Source of the DNA: Bacilli bacterium
Lineage (GTDB): Bacteria; Bacillota_I; Bacilli_A; RFN20; CAG-826
Assembly (NCBI GenBank): GCA_900767825.1
Contig: CAAGAN010000004.1
Coordinates: 1 to 14,331 of the forward strand
Direction of reading: 5' to 3'
DNA: 14,331 nucleotides
The notes under the pieces: generated by a model
Told to the model about the DNA's origin: nothing
What the model saw: the letters and a program-made list of their open reading frames with translations, nothing else
Databases searched by the model: none
Program-made: the position numbers and the translations under genes
In this document: positions 1 through 6,509 of the stretch, in pieces
Numbering within the stretch: position 1 is the stretch's first letter
Layout of the letters: the number at the start of each line of letters is the position of its first letter

Positions 1-55
1 CGTCTTTCAAATAAATTGAAGTCGATTAGAAAAAAGACAATAAATCAATCGTTAC

Positions 56-90
56 AGTCGGAAAAATCAAAAATACCGACTTTTTTCTTT
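56..90 (+). terminator. Rho-independent terminator of an off-window plus-strand gene
   Basis: A 6-bp perfect stem (AGTCGG at 56-61, CCGACT at 76-81) encloses a 14-base A-rich loop and is followed by a run of T (81-86, then CTTT). The T-run is only on the plus strand, so it ends a transcript entering from the left edge. Any gene there would end before about position 50; stop codons in two plus frames occur at 10-12 and 14-16, but too little sequence is present to call that gene. Confidence 0.7.
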
Positions 91-143
91 GTTTTTACTT
101 AGTATGCGTAATAACTAATGGGTCGCTTCTTTTTGTATTTTTA

Positions 144-515
144 CTATTTTAGCAAGGCATCGGCAGTAGCCTTATTTGTCGCGAACGGAATGTCATAAAC
201 CGCTGCGATTCTCATCAAAGCCTTGACATCTGGATCATGAGGTTGGGCTTGAAGGGGATCCCAGAAGAATATGACCATATTTACCTTTCCCATGGCAATA
301 AGGGCACCAATTTGTTGATCCCCTCCCATTGGGCCAGATAGAAATCCTTTTACTTTTAATCCGGTCTTTTCACTAATTAAGGCAGCTGTATGTCCAGTTC
401 CTATTAAACTAAATTCTTTCAATTTGGTGACATTTTCCTTACACCAATTCACGATGTCTTCTTTCTTATTGTCATGAGCAATAAGGGCTAATACTATTTT
501 ATTTTCTTTTTCCAT
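144..515 (-). CDS. mgsA: Methylglyoxal synthase
   Basis: This enzyme converts dihydroxyacetone phosphate to methylglyoxal plus phosphate, a cytosolic glycolytic bypass used under phosphate limitation or carbon overflow. The 123-aa product has the family hallmarks: the N-terminal LIAHDNKK motif (His14, Lys17), GTGHT at 39-43, the phosphate/catalytic motif GPMGGDQQIGA at 61-71 with the catalytic Asp66, and FFWDPLQAQPHDPDVKAL from 83, which holds Asp86 and His93. These correspond to E. coli MgsA residues His19, Asp71, Asp101 and His98. The protein stops shortly after ATNKATADALLK, so it lacks the last 15-25 residues of the Bacillus and E. coli enzymes; the active site is complete. The ATG at 515 has no Shine-Dalgarno site, but a perfect TATAAT lies 7 nt upstream, suggesting a leaderless mRNA. 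The gene is divergent from the secreted nuclease gene. Confidence 0.96.
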   Translation of the reverse strand: MEKENKIVLALIAHDNKKEDIVNWCKENVTKLKEFSLIGTGHTAALISEKTGLKVKGFLSGPMGGDQQIGALIAMGKVNMVIFFWDPLQAQPHDPDVKALMRIAAVYDIPFATNKATADALLK

Positions 516-522
516 GTTTTTG

Positions 523-551
523 ATTATAAGGTAATAAGTTGTGTTTAAGAA
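523..551 (-). promoter_or_regulatory. Candidate mgsA promoter, leaderless geometry
   Basis: Read on the minus strand, a perfect TATAAT (523-528) is separated from the mgsA ATG by only 7 nt. The best -35 candidate at the usual distance is TTCTTA (546-551, 17-bp spacer), which is a poor match. Initiation 6-8 nt after the -10 box would place the RNA 5' end at or next to the AUG, which fits the missing Shine-Dalgarno site. Confidence 0.45.
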
Positions 552-603
552 GTAACTACTTTTCTTTTAAGGTAACATAATTACAAAAAAGTCTATAAAT
601 ATA

Positions 604-626
604 CCTTAATAACGAAATTTTTAAGG
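604..626. repeat. Inverted repeat in the mgsA/nuclease divergent region
   Basis: CCTTAA (604-609) and TTAAGG (621-626) form a perfect 6-bp inverted repeat with an 11-base spacer in the 165-bp divergent intergenic region. No T-run follows on either strand, so an operator is more likely than a terminator. The site is short and AT-rich and could be chance. Confidence 0.25.
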
Positions 627-645
627 AATAAGGGAATAAACACTA

Positions 646-672
646 TTAACTAAAACAGCTATTTTTGGTTAA
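646..672 (+). promoter_or_regulatory. Hairpin or operator just before the nuclease start codon
   Basis: TTAACTAAAA (646-655) pairs with TTTTGGTTAA (663-672) over 10 bp, including one T-G wobble, around a 7-base loop. It ends 8 nt before the ATG at 681, where a Shine-Dalgarno site would normally be. It could be an operator with TTAAC/GTTAA arms covering the promoter, or an RNA hairpin at the ribosome entry site. Confidence 0.35.
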
Positions 673-680
673 ATATAGCC

Positions 681-2936
681 ATGAAACGAGCAAGTAAATT
701 ATTTTTGTTACTACAAGGGCTTTTTCTTTCTTTTTCATTTACCCCAAGCATTAATAATCTAAACCAAAACGAAAATCACTTTACATACATAAGGAAAGAG
801 GCCTCTTCCACTCCTGAATCTTATTTTGCAGATATTGAGGCAGTCGCACCGACTTTAACTAGGCAGCAATTATTTGATAGGCTGCAGGCAAAAGTTTGGA
901 ATGGCTGGAAAAGACAAGGATATGAGGCGCTTAATTCAACTTTCCTTGATACAGATTTTGTCGATGGCTACCTAGTTGACATGTATTCGAATATTTCTAA
1001 GCTTAGGCCAGGTGATACAGGTAATTATTCTAAAGAAGGCGATGCTTGGAACAAAGAGCATTTAATTCCTAAATCCTGGTGGGGTGGCAGCAAAGGCGGC
1101 CCGAATGGGGAAGGTGGGGACATGTTTAACATGTATCCAACGGATGGGAAAATAAACGGGATGAGAAGCAATTTCGCTTTAGGAGTTACTTCTAGTCCAA
1201 CAACCTGGTCAGAAAATAAATATTCTAAATTAGGGAATTCTTCGTTCCATGGATATACCGGGACAGTTTTCGAACCAAACGATGAATGGAAAGGCAATAT
1301 AGCAAGAAGCTATTTCTATTTCGCCCTTAAATATGTAACCAAAACCAGCAGTAATTACACCCAGGGCAACGGGGTGGCCCATTTTAAGAAAGACGGAAAC
1401 TTTGGGCTTACTACTTATTCAACAAATTTATTTTTAGAATGGAACAAGCATCTAGAAAAGAACCAATACGAGAAAGAAAGATGTGAAAGGGTTTATCTAA
1501 TCCAAAATAATAGGAATCCATTTATATACCATCCTGAATGGGCTGATTATATTTGGGGCAATAAGCCATTAACTTCAATCGAGCCTACTTCCATTTCTCT
1601 TGATGAAACTTCTTCTAGGATTAGAGTCGGAAGTAACAAAACTCTAAAATGCACGATTCTACCAGAAAATGCGAATAAATCAGTTACTTGGTATTCTTCT
1701 GATTCTAATATTGCTTCAGTAGACGAAACTGGGTTAGTAACTGCTAAAAGCATTGGCAAATGTCAAATAACCGTTACTAGTAAGATTGTTTCTTCTTTAT
1801 CTGCAAAAGCCGAAATTGAAGTACATAATGATAAAGTCGATCTAATTTCTATAAGCCTACCTTCTTCTATAACTTTAAGTGTTGGGGAAGAAAAGATAAT
1901 TGAACCTAATTTTGTTCCTGCTGATGCCTCAAACAAGGAATTTAGTTTAAGTATCGAAGATAATTCAATTGCTAAAATAACTTCAAATAAAATAATTGCC
2001 TTAAAAGATGGAAACACTACTTTAACTGCTACTTCGAATGAAAATCCTTCAATCAAGGCTTCTACTAATTTAGTTGTTACATCTACTAAATATTACTCAT
2101 TAGTTAAATCAACTTCTGAATTAAAGCAAGGCAAGAAGATAATAATAGGAAATAAAGATAAATGCGTAGTAGCCACAACATTTGATAAAACATTCCTAAA
2201 TTCGTCAAAAGCTACTTATAAAGATGAAATAATCGAAGAATTTGATAAAGCGGCATCTATATTTACTGTTGGAGTTAATCCTAATGGGACTTATACATTA
2301 AGCTTTCCTCATGGAGATAAATTATCCTCTAGTGCCGCCAAAAGCTTAAGCATTAATGGGGATAATGTTAACTGGAATATAAAAATAGACGGGATTAAGT
2401 CTATTATTACTAATGAAGCATATCCTAATAACCCCCTTCTATATAATGTTGGTTCTCCTAGATTCAAAACCTATGATGGGTCTAATGATTCCTTGCTTTA
2501 TCCATCTATTTATATCGAACCAAGTCATGTTGAACCTGAACCCCCTTCTATAAATATAAAGGAAGAGGCAAGCAAATATGCCACTAGTTTCCTAGAGAAG
2601 ACTTCTACCGCTTGTGAACAAAATAATGTCCCATCTTCTTTATGGGAAGAATTAAAGAACGATTATCTAAATCTAGATGACAAGATAAAGAATTATATAA
2701 AGTCCAACTCTGAAACTTCTGAATTAAATGGTTTTATAACTAGATATAATTTCATTGCTAAAAAATATGGTTATGAAGATTTTATATTTAACCATGCAAC
2801 AAATGCTAGTCCTTCACTAGCAGCTAAAGCTAACTCCAGCCCTATTGATCCAAGGATTTTAATCGTATTGATACTAGTGGTATCGACTGGAATAATTGTC
2901 TTTGCAATAAAGCTAATTAAAACCAAGAAATACTAA
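681..2936 (+). CDS. Secreted, membrane-anchored endonuclease I-family nuclease with Ig-like domains
   Basis: This is a predicted extracellular DNA/RNA-cleaving enzyme of the EndA/NucM endonuclease I family (His-Me finger). MKRASK followed by a hydrophobic stretch (7-20) is a signal peptide. The nuclease domain spans roughly 50-293: WNKEHLIPKSWW (123-134) carries the catalytic His127, GDMFNMYP (146-153) supplies Asp147/Asn150, and INGMRSNFALG (158-168) the metal-binding Asn and Arg; the family's C-terminal signature NPFIYHPEWADYIWG is at 279-293. Two BIG_2-type Ig-like domains follow (about 297-382 and 386-467). Next come a beta-rich segment opening with YYSLVKSTSELKQGKKI (from 471) and a helical segment (625-700). 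Residues 724-746 are a membrane helix followed by KLIKTKKY, so the enzyme is held on the outer face of the membrane; there is no LPXTG sortase signal. The start codon has no Shine-Dalgarno site. Likely roles are nutrient scavenging or extracellular DNA turnover. Confidence 0.88.
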   Translation: MKRASKLFLLLQGLFLSFSFTPSINNLNQNENHFTYIRKEASSTPESYFADIEAVAPTLTRQQLFDRLQAKVWNGWKRQGYEALNSTFLDTDFVDGYLVDMYSNISKLRPGDTGNYSKEGDAWNKEHLIPKSWWGGSKGGPNGEGGDMFNMYPTDGKINGMRSNFALGVTSSPTTWSENKYSKLGNSSFHGYTGTVFEPNDEWKGNIARSYFYFALKYVTKTSSNYTQGNGVAHFKKDGNFGLTTYSTNLFLEWNKHLEKNQYEKERCERVYLIQNNRNPFIYHPEWADYIWGNKPLTSIEPTSISLDETSSRIRVGSNKTLKCTILPENANKSVTWYSSDSNIASVDETGLVTAKSIGKCQITVTSKIVSSLSAKAEIEVHNDKVDLISISLPSSITLSVGEEKIIEPNFVPADASNKEFSLSIEDNSIAKITSNKIIALKDGNTTLTATSNENPSIKASTNLVVTSTKYYSLVKSTSELKQGKKIIIGNKDKCVVATTFDKTFLNSSKATYKDEIIEEFDKAASIFTVGVNPNGTYTLSFPHGDKLSSSAAKSLSINGDNVNWNIKIDGIKSIITNEAYPNNPLLYNVGSPRFKTYDGSNDSLLYPSIYIEPSHVEPEPPSINIKEEASKYATSFLEKTSTACEQNNVPSSLWEELKNDYLNLDDKIKNYIKSNSETSELNGFITRYNFIAKKYGYEDFIFNHATNASPSLAAKANSSPIDPRILIVLILVVSTGIIVFAIKLIKTKKY

Positions 2937-2950
2937 TGTAAGCGCTATGA
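2937..2950 (+). promoter_or_regulatory. cre-like site directly after the nuclease stop codon
   Basis: TGTAAGCGCTATGA matches the CcpA cre consensus TGWAARCGYTWNCW at 13 of 14 positions (G instead of C at position 13). It starts on the base after the TAA stop and lies about 95 bp upstream of the triple cre cluster. Confidence 0.4.
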
Positions 2951-3015
2951 AAATCAATGAAAATAGATTGGTAATTACAAATTGATACTAAATATTTTCA
3001 ATAAAATTACATTTT

Positions 3016-3043
3016 AAAAAGTCCCTATTTATGGAGCTTTTTT
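3016..3043 (+). terminator. Probable terminator after the nuclease gene
   Basis: AAAAAGTCCC (3016-3025) pairs with GGAGCTTTTT (3033-3042) around a 7-base loop with one C-A mismatch and one G-T wobble, giving an A-stem-T hairpin with T-runs usable in both directions. It lies 80 bp past the nuclease stop and just before the cre cluster. Confidence 0.5.
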
Positions 3044-3044
3044 A

Positions 3045-3084
3045 TGAAAGCGTTTTCAGTAAGCGTTTTCAGAAAACGGTTACA
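3045..3084 (+). promoter_or_regulatory. Three tandem cre-like boxes, 13-bp period
   Basis: TGAAAGCGTTTTCA (3045-3058) is a perfect match to the CcpA cre consensus TGWAARCGYTWNCW. AGTAAGCGTTTTCA (3058-3071) matches 13 of 14 positions and AGAAAACGGTTACA (3071-3084) 12 of 14. The units share one base at each junction, so the repeat period is exactly 13 bp. The cluster ends 12 bp before the candidate -35 of the small-protein gene, at about -86 to -47 from its probable start. That position fits CcpA-type activation (as at Bacillus ackA) better than roadblock repression. Another LacI-family regulator could also be the binder. Confidence 0.65.
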
Positions 3085-3096
3085 TTTGCATAACCC

Positions 3097-3124
3097 TTGT
3101 TTTTAGTTTTTTCCTTACTATATT
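3097..3124 (+). promoter_or_regulatory. Candidate promoter of the 52-aa small gene
   Basis: TTGTTT (3097-3102), a 16-bp spacer and TATATT (3119-3124) form a weak -35 and a good -10. The start would be near 3131, leaving a leader of about 40 nt. A weak -35 directly downstream of the cre cluster is consistent with an activator-dependent promoter. Confidence 0.45.
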
Positions 3125-3171
3125 TATGTTGCTTCAAGAAAAAGAAGCACGAAATTAGGAGGGTAAATAAC

Positions 3172-3330
3172 ATGAGTGAAATCGCATATACCGCTAGATT
3201 AAAGGAAATCGCCGATAAGGGTCCTTTATTCAAAGATGAAGAGGAATATAACCAAGTAAATAACGATAATTCAAATTCCATCAACATGGTTGCTGCCTCT
3301 ATCTTTGAAAGAGAAGAATTCCAATTCTAA
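3172..3330 (+). CDS. 52-aa acidic small protein, unknown function
   Basis: I do not recognise this protein. It begins MSEIAYTARLKEIADKGPLF and ends ASIFEREEFQF. It has 11 acidic against 5 basic residues, no Cys, no membrane helix and no signal peptide, so it is probably a cytosolic helical protein or protein-binding factor, with an Asn/Ser-rich linker at about 27-38. Evidence that it is real: a strong Shine-Dalgarno AGGAGGG (3157-3163) lies 8 nt before the ATG at 3172, a promoter and cre cluster sit upstream, and an excellent terminator follows within 50 bp. An in-frame extension upstream to 3097 is rejected because the ribosome site clearly points to 3172. It is a monocistronic unit next to the GntR/ABC operon; expression is probably linked to carbon status through the cre boxes. 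Confidence 0.75.
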   Translation: MSEIAYTARLKEIADKGPLFKDEEEYNQVNNDNSNSINMVAASIFEREEFQF

Positions 3331-3353
3331 TTTCCTTTATCTCTTAGTAAATT

Positions 3354-3379
3354 AGTCCCTTGTAAAAGGGATTTTTTTA
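3354..3379 (+). terminator. Strong Rho-independent terminator after the small gene
   Basis: The stem AGTCCCTT/AAGGGATT (arms 3354-3361 and 3366-3373, one G-T wobble) closes a GTAA tetraloop and runs into seven T (3372-3378). It separates the small-protein unit from gntR, though it could also act as an attenuator for read-through into that operon. Confidence 0.85.
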
Positions 3380-3423
3380 TTTCTAGTAGCAATAGCTTTT
3401 CTTATCTAGTACACTTAATACAG

Positions 3424-3753
3424 ATGAGTAGCAAAAAACCTTTATATATATCTATTGCCGAGCAGTTTAAAACCTTTATCGAAAAAGGTGTTTATAAGCT
3501 TGGGGACAAGATTCCTTCTGTTAGGGAATATGCGATTGCTACTATGGTTAATCCAAATACAGTAGCCAAAGCCTATGACTTATTAAAAGAAGAAGGAATC
3601 GTCGAATCCATTCCCCAAAAAGGTATTTATATAGTAAAAGGAAAAGAAGAAGACAATAGATCTTTCATCCTTTCTAATAAATTAAAGGAATTGCATGCTC
3701 TAAATTATAAAAAAGAAGAAATAATGAGGATGGTTGAGCAATTATGGAAATAA
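3424..3753 (+). CDS. GntR-family regulator, YtrA subfamily
   Basis: This is a DNA-binding repressor, most likely of its own ABC-transporter operon. The 109-aa protein has the N-terminal winged helix (about 6-72), with the recognition-helix region KIPSVREYAIATMVNPNTVA and the wing EGIVESIPQKGIYIVKG. Only about 35 residues follow, which is the short dimerisation tail of the YtrA subfamily and not a FadR- or HutC-type ligand domain. The next gene starts inside this one (10-nt overlap), giving the regulator-ATPase-permease order typical of YtrA-type operons that respond to cell-envelope stress or antimicrobial peptides. The ATG has no Shine-Dalgarno site; TACACT (3410-3415) lies 8 nt upstream and could be a -10 of a near-leaderless transcript. 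An imperfect inverted repeat with GTA/TAC arms at about 3404-3425 could be the autoregulatory operator. Confidence 0.9.
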   Translation: MSSKKPLYISIAEQFKTFIEKGVYKLGDKIPSVREYAIATMVNPNTVAKAYDLLKEEGIVESIPQKGIYIVKGKEEDNRSFILSNKLKELHALNYKKEEIMRMVEQLWK

Positions 3754-4634
3754 AAATAAGAAACCTGACCAAGAAATTTGATGATGTAACAGCAATCAAT
3801 AACCTTAATATAGATATTAGCGAAGGCGTTACAGGATTAATGGGAGAAAACGGGGCTGGTAAGTCTACTTTGTTTCGTCTTATTAGCGATGTCATATATC
3901 CTAATTCAGGTGAGATATTAATTGATAATGAGCCTGCTAAAACTAAACATGCAAAAGAAGGCATTTTCTTTCTCCCTGATGACCCCTACTGCCCAAAAGA
4001 TGCTAAAATATCCGGGGCATATGATTTCTATTCTTGCTTCTATAATATAGACAAGGAAGGATTCTATTCTCTTATCAAGGAATTTGACTTGCCTTTAGAT
4101 AAAAGGGTGGCAACATTCTCAAAAGGAATGAAAAGAAGATTGTTCATCGCTCTTTCTTTATCAGTAAGCTGCCCAATATTGTTACTAGATGAAGTATTCG
4201 ACGGCATTGATCCTCTTGCCTTAGAAAGCATCAAGGAAAAGATAGTTAAACTTGGTAGCGATGGTAAGACTATTGTAATTGCAACCCATAACCTAGCTTG
4301 CCTAGATAGATTAGCCAACCGTTTCCTTCTTTTATATAAAGGAAACCTAAAAGCAGATGGCAATGAAGATGATTTATCTTCTAATCTAGTTAAATATCAG
4401 ATTGCATATCCTTCTTCTTTAGATGAAGCTTTCTTTGCTAATCTAGGATTTAAGGTAGTTTCCTTCCGTCAAATCGGATCTATTTATAATGTAGTCGTAA
4501 TGGAAAATAAGGAAGCTTATGAAAAATTAAAAGGTAAGAATCCTACTTTACTAGAAGAAGTCCCATTAGAAAACGATGAAGTATTTGCTTCTAGGATGAA
4601 GCTAGCTTCTATGGAGGGAAATGACAATGAATAA
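3744..4634 (+). CDS. ABC transporter ATP-binding protein (YtrB-like)
   Basis: This is the ATPase that powers the membrane protein encoded next. The 296-aa protein has Walker A GENGAGKST (34-42), a signature motif in the variant form FSKGMKRRL (125-133), Walker B ILLLDE (145-150), a GIDP D-loop (154-157) and the switch His182 in ATHN. The Q-loop position reads FFLPDDP (75-81) with no Gln, a variation seen in ABC-2-type export ATPases. Residues after about 215 form a C-terminal extension of unknown role. The start overlaps the end of gntR by 10 nt, with only a weak GAGGA far upstream (3726-3730), so translation is probably coupled. Because both flanking partners fit, it is most likely part of a YtrA-regulated exporter or bacitracin/lantibiotic-type defence module; the substrate cannot be read from the sequence. 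Confidence 0.93.
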   Translation: MEIKIRNLTKKFDDVTAINNLNIDISEGVTGLMGENGAGKSTLFRLISDVIYPNSGEILIDNEPAKTKHAKEGIFFLPDDPYCPKDAKISGAYDFYSCFYNIDKEGFYSLIKEFDLPLDKRVATFSKGMKRRLFIALSLSVSCPILLLDEVFDGIDPLALESIKEKIVKLGSDGKTIVIATHNLACLDRLANRFLLLYKGNLKADGNEDDLSSNLVKYQIAYPSSLDEAFFANLGFKVVSFRQIGSIYNVVVMENKEAYEKLKGKNPTLLEEVPLENDEVFASRMKLASMEGNDNE

Positions 4635-5832
4635 GAAATATTTAAAATACCTAACCAAGAAGAATCTTGTCTTATTTCTAGTATTAACCATATTATTTAC
4701 CATCATATTTGCCTATGAACTCCTAACTTGTCATTTATATCATCCAGAAAATAACGGAACTTGGTATCGTAGCGGAGGTGTTAATACATTGGGTTCAGGA
4801 TTGCTTTATATCTATTATCCAATGATGGCCTTTGTCTTATTTATATCTTTTAAAGCCAATCTATATAAATATAAGAAGAATTCCAGCGATTGCTTCTATC
4901 ACCTTCCATTAAATAGGAAATCTATTAGAAGGCATCACCACTTATTCTATATTGCCTTGATATTAGCCATATTTACTCTTTCATATTGGATTTCTATTGG
5001 TTTATTTGGCATTAGATATGCAACTGAAACAGCCCCTATTTATAGTAGCAGTGAAAATGCTGTCAAATATGTCTATAGATTTGGTTATTATGCCGCTGCA
5101 TATTTGCCATTATGTGCCATATTTATATTTGCCTATTTATTTAACTCCACCTTTATCCAGATGGGTAATTCGTTTGTTACTAGTGCCGTTTTCCTTGTAT
5201 TAGGTAATTATGTTATTTCTATTTTTCCAACTGTAATTACTTCATTAGTCAATAAATATAATTCAGTTGAATTTAGCTTATATCCAAATGCTTTTATAAG
5301 CGTATTGACCCAAGGATATTTGCCTCATTTCCCATTTACCTTAGTTGATGCAACATTAGGCAATTACATTGTTGGATGTGGGCATATCGATTTTAAAGAC
5401 TTTAACTTAATGCCTACTATATTAGAATCGATAATGGTTGTAATAATGCTAGGGCTATCTATCTTCTATAATTTCTTTGTCGATGATCCTAGTGGCGAAT
5501 ATAGTGGCACTCCTGGGGCAAGAAATAAATATTATAGTTTGATTATTGCTTCTAGTTTCCTAGTTATGGCTATAAGCAATGCTTCGACTAGATTAGGAGA
5601 GCCAACTTCTTATTATTCATTCATTGGGATAATACTAAATATAATATTAACCCCAATAGTAATTTATCTAATCTATGTAATATTAAATAAGACATTCAAG
5701 ATTAAAAAATACGAATTATTCTATATTATCGGTGGATTTATTATTCTTTTGATTGGAGTTGGATTGGCTTTTATCCCAGGATATCAGAGATCTATAGAAG
5801 GTACTACTGTCTACCTAAATATGATTTATTAA
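4627..5832 (+). CDS. ABC-2-like permease of the YtrA-type operon
   Basis: This is the integral membrane partner of the preceding ATPase. The 401-aa protein has about eight or nine predicted membrane helices (near 13-31, 56-76, 106-128, 150-172, 183-206, 264-284, 303-318, 330-353 and 363-384). After the second helix the segment SSDCFYHLPLNRKSIRRHH (86-104) resembles the 'D..hSLPisRk' motif of YtrC/ABC-2 permeases, a cytoplasmic coupling segment. The ORF is open from an ATG at 4621, but GGAGGG (4613-4618) lies only 2 nt from that codon and 8 nt from the ATG at 4627, so 4627 is preferred. It overlaps the ATPase gene by 8 nt. A single permease gene suggests a homodimer with two ATPases. Confidence 0.82.
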   Translation: MNKKYLKYLTKKNLVLFLVLTILFTIIFAYELLTCHLYHPENNGTWYRSGGVNTLGSGLLYIYYPMMAFVLFISFKANLYKYKKNSSDCFYHLPLNRKSIRRHHHLFYIALILAIFTLSYWISIGLFGIRYATETAPIYSSSENAVKYVYRFGYYAAAYLPLCAIFIFAYLFNSTFIQMGNSFVTSAVFLVLGNYVISIFPTVITSLVNKYNSVEFSLYPNAFISVLTQGYLPHFPFTLVDATLGNYIVGCGHIDFKDFNLMPTILESIMVVIMLGLSIFYNFFVDDPSGEYSGTPGARNKYYSLIIASSFLVMAISNASTRLGEPTSYYSFIGIILNIILTPIVIYLIYVILNKTFKIKKYELFYIIGGFIILLIGVGLAFIPGYQRSIEGTTVYLNMIY

Positions 5833-5834
5833 GA

Positions 5835-5840
5835 TATAAT
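5835..5840 (+). promoter_or_regulatory. -10 box for the THF riboswitch transcript
   Basis: A perfect TATAAT ends 6 nt before G5847, the first base of the riboswitch P1 helix, so the transcript would begin almost exactly at the aptamer. The matching -35 position (about 5812-5817, inside the permease gene end) is poor. Confidence 0.5.
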
Positions 5841-5846
5841 CAAATA

Positions 5847-5940
5847 GTTAAGAGTAGATTAGACGCGTCAAGTGTTAATGGATGGGAGGTCGCCATTAAA
5901 CGAAGACAATAGTCGTGGTGTCTAATCGCAGCCGCTTAAC
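5847..5940 (+). ncRNA. Tetrahydrofolate (THF) riboswitch
   Basis: The region fits the THF-I riboswitch architecture. P1 is GTTAAG (5847-5852) with CTTAAC (5935-5940). P2 is GATTAGAC (5857-5864) with GTCTAATC (5920-5927). P3 is TTAATGG (5875-5881) with CCATTAA (5893-5899), closing a GGGAGGTCG-type loop. A small GAC/GTC hairpin (5905-5914) sits between P3 and P2. The conserved strings GAGTAGATTAGACGCGTCAAGTG, given here as 5852-5874, and ACGAAG...GTGGTG agree with the family consensus as I know it. It directly precedes an ECF folate S component, the classic target; high intracellular folate would reduce transporter synthesis. GCAGCC (5928-5933) is in the place of the strand that forms the loop pseudoknot. 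Confidence 0.9.
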
Positions 5941-5953
5941 GTTTAGCCTCCCA
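5883..5953 (+). promoter_or_regulatory. Alternative pairing linking riboswitch loop to the ribosome site
   Basis: TGGGAGG in the P3 loop (5883-5889) is perfectly complementary to CCTCCCA just after the aptamer (5947-5953), a 7-bp GC-rich pairing that ends 2 nt before the folT Shine-Dalgarno (AAGGA, 5956-5960). This may be the expression platform: pairing here would place a helix against the ribosome site. No intrinsic terminator is visible between aptamer and gene, so control is probably translational. Confidence 0.45.
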
Positions 5954-5966
5954 GTAAGGAATACTT

Positions 5967-6509
5967 ATGGGAAACAAAATCATTAAACGCCTTGTTAGCG
6001 ATGGCATGCTAATAGGAGTCTATGTCGTTTTGACTTACCTATCCTTTTCAATAGGAAACATAAAGATAGGATTAGGTCCGCTTGCCACTATATTGACTGC
6101 ACTTCTATATGGGCCAGTTGATGGATTAATTGTCTCAATACTAGGGGAATTATTAAACCAATTTATAAAATTTGGGATTACTTTGACTACTCCTATTTGG
6201 ATTATTGCCCCTGCTATAAGGGGATTATTCATTGGATTAATTAGCTATTTATACAAAAGAAAAGATAAGGATCTAATGGATAATAAGGTAATGTATTTTA
6301 TTACTTTATTAATTGGGGCCTTATTAACTACTTTAGTAAATACATTAGCTTTATATCTAGATGCACTTATTATCGGCTACCCCTACACCTTCGTAATTAT
6401 TGAATTAATTTCTAGAATTGGTGTAGGATTACTTAGTAGTATTATTATAGGGATATTGTTAATCCCATTATATAAAGGAGTCAAAAGCATTGCCTATGAA
6501 CGAAATTAA
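5967..6509 (+). CDS. folT: ECF transporter substrate-binding (S) component, folate (FolT-like)
   Basis: This membrane protein captures folate and delivers it into the cell with the shared ECF module (EcfA, EcfA', EcfT, not in this window). The 180-aa protein is very hydrophobic with about six helices. Its N-terminal half has the S-component pattern: a first helix ending in a short loop, then IKIGLGPLATILTALLYGPVDGL (about 33-55) and the ILGELLNQFI segment, as in FolT/PanT-type proteins. The folate assignment rests mainly on the THF riboswitch immediately upstream. The ATG at 5967 is 6 nt after AAGGA (5956-5960). The downstream gene overlaps its end, so the three genes to 7772 probably form one folate-controlled operon. 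Confidence 0.85.
   Translation: MGNKIIKRLVSDGMLIGVYVVLTYLSFSIGNIKIGLGPLATILTALLYGPVDGLIVSILGELLNQFIKFGITLTTPIWIIAPAIRGLFIGLISYLYKRKDKDLMDNKVMYFITLLIGALLTTLVNTLALYLDALIIGYPYTFVIIELISRIGVGLLSSIIIGILLIPLYKGVKSIAYERN

Noticed and set aside
1025..2056. Three minus-strand open frames of 70-97 codons inside the nuclease gene
   Set aside because: The plus-strand frame has continuous conserved nuclease and Ig-like domains; the antisense products resemble nothing and have no ribosome sites.
3097..3171. Longer reading frame extending the small-protein gene upstream to an ATG at 3097
   Set aside because: It runs through the promoter and an AT-rich leader; the AGGAGGG 8 nt before 3172 clearly marks the start.
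3404..3425. Imperfect GTA/TAC inverted repeat overlapping the gntR start as a YtrA operator
   Set aside because: Too degenerate to list as a separate feature; the known AGTGTA-N13-TACACT arrangement is not complete here.
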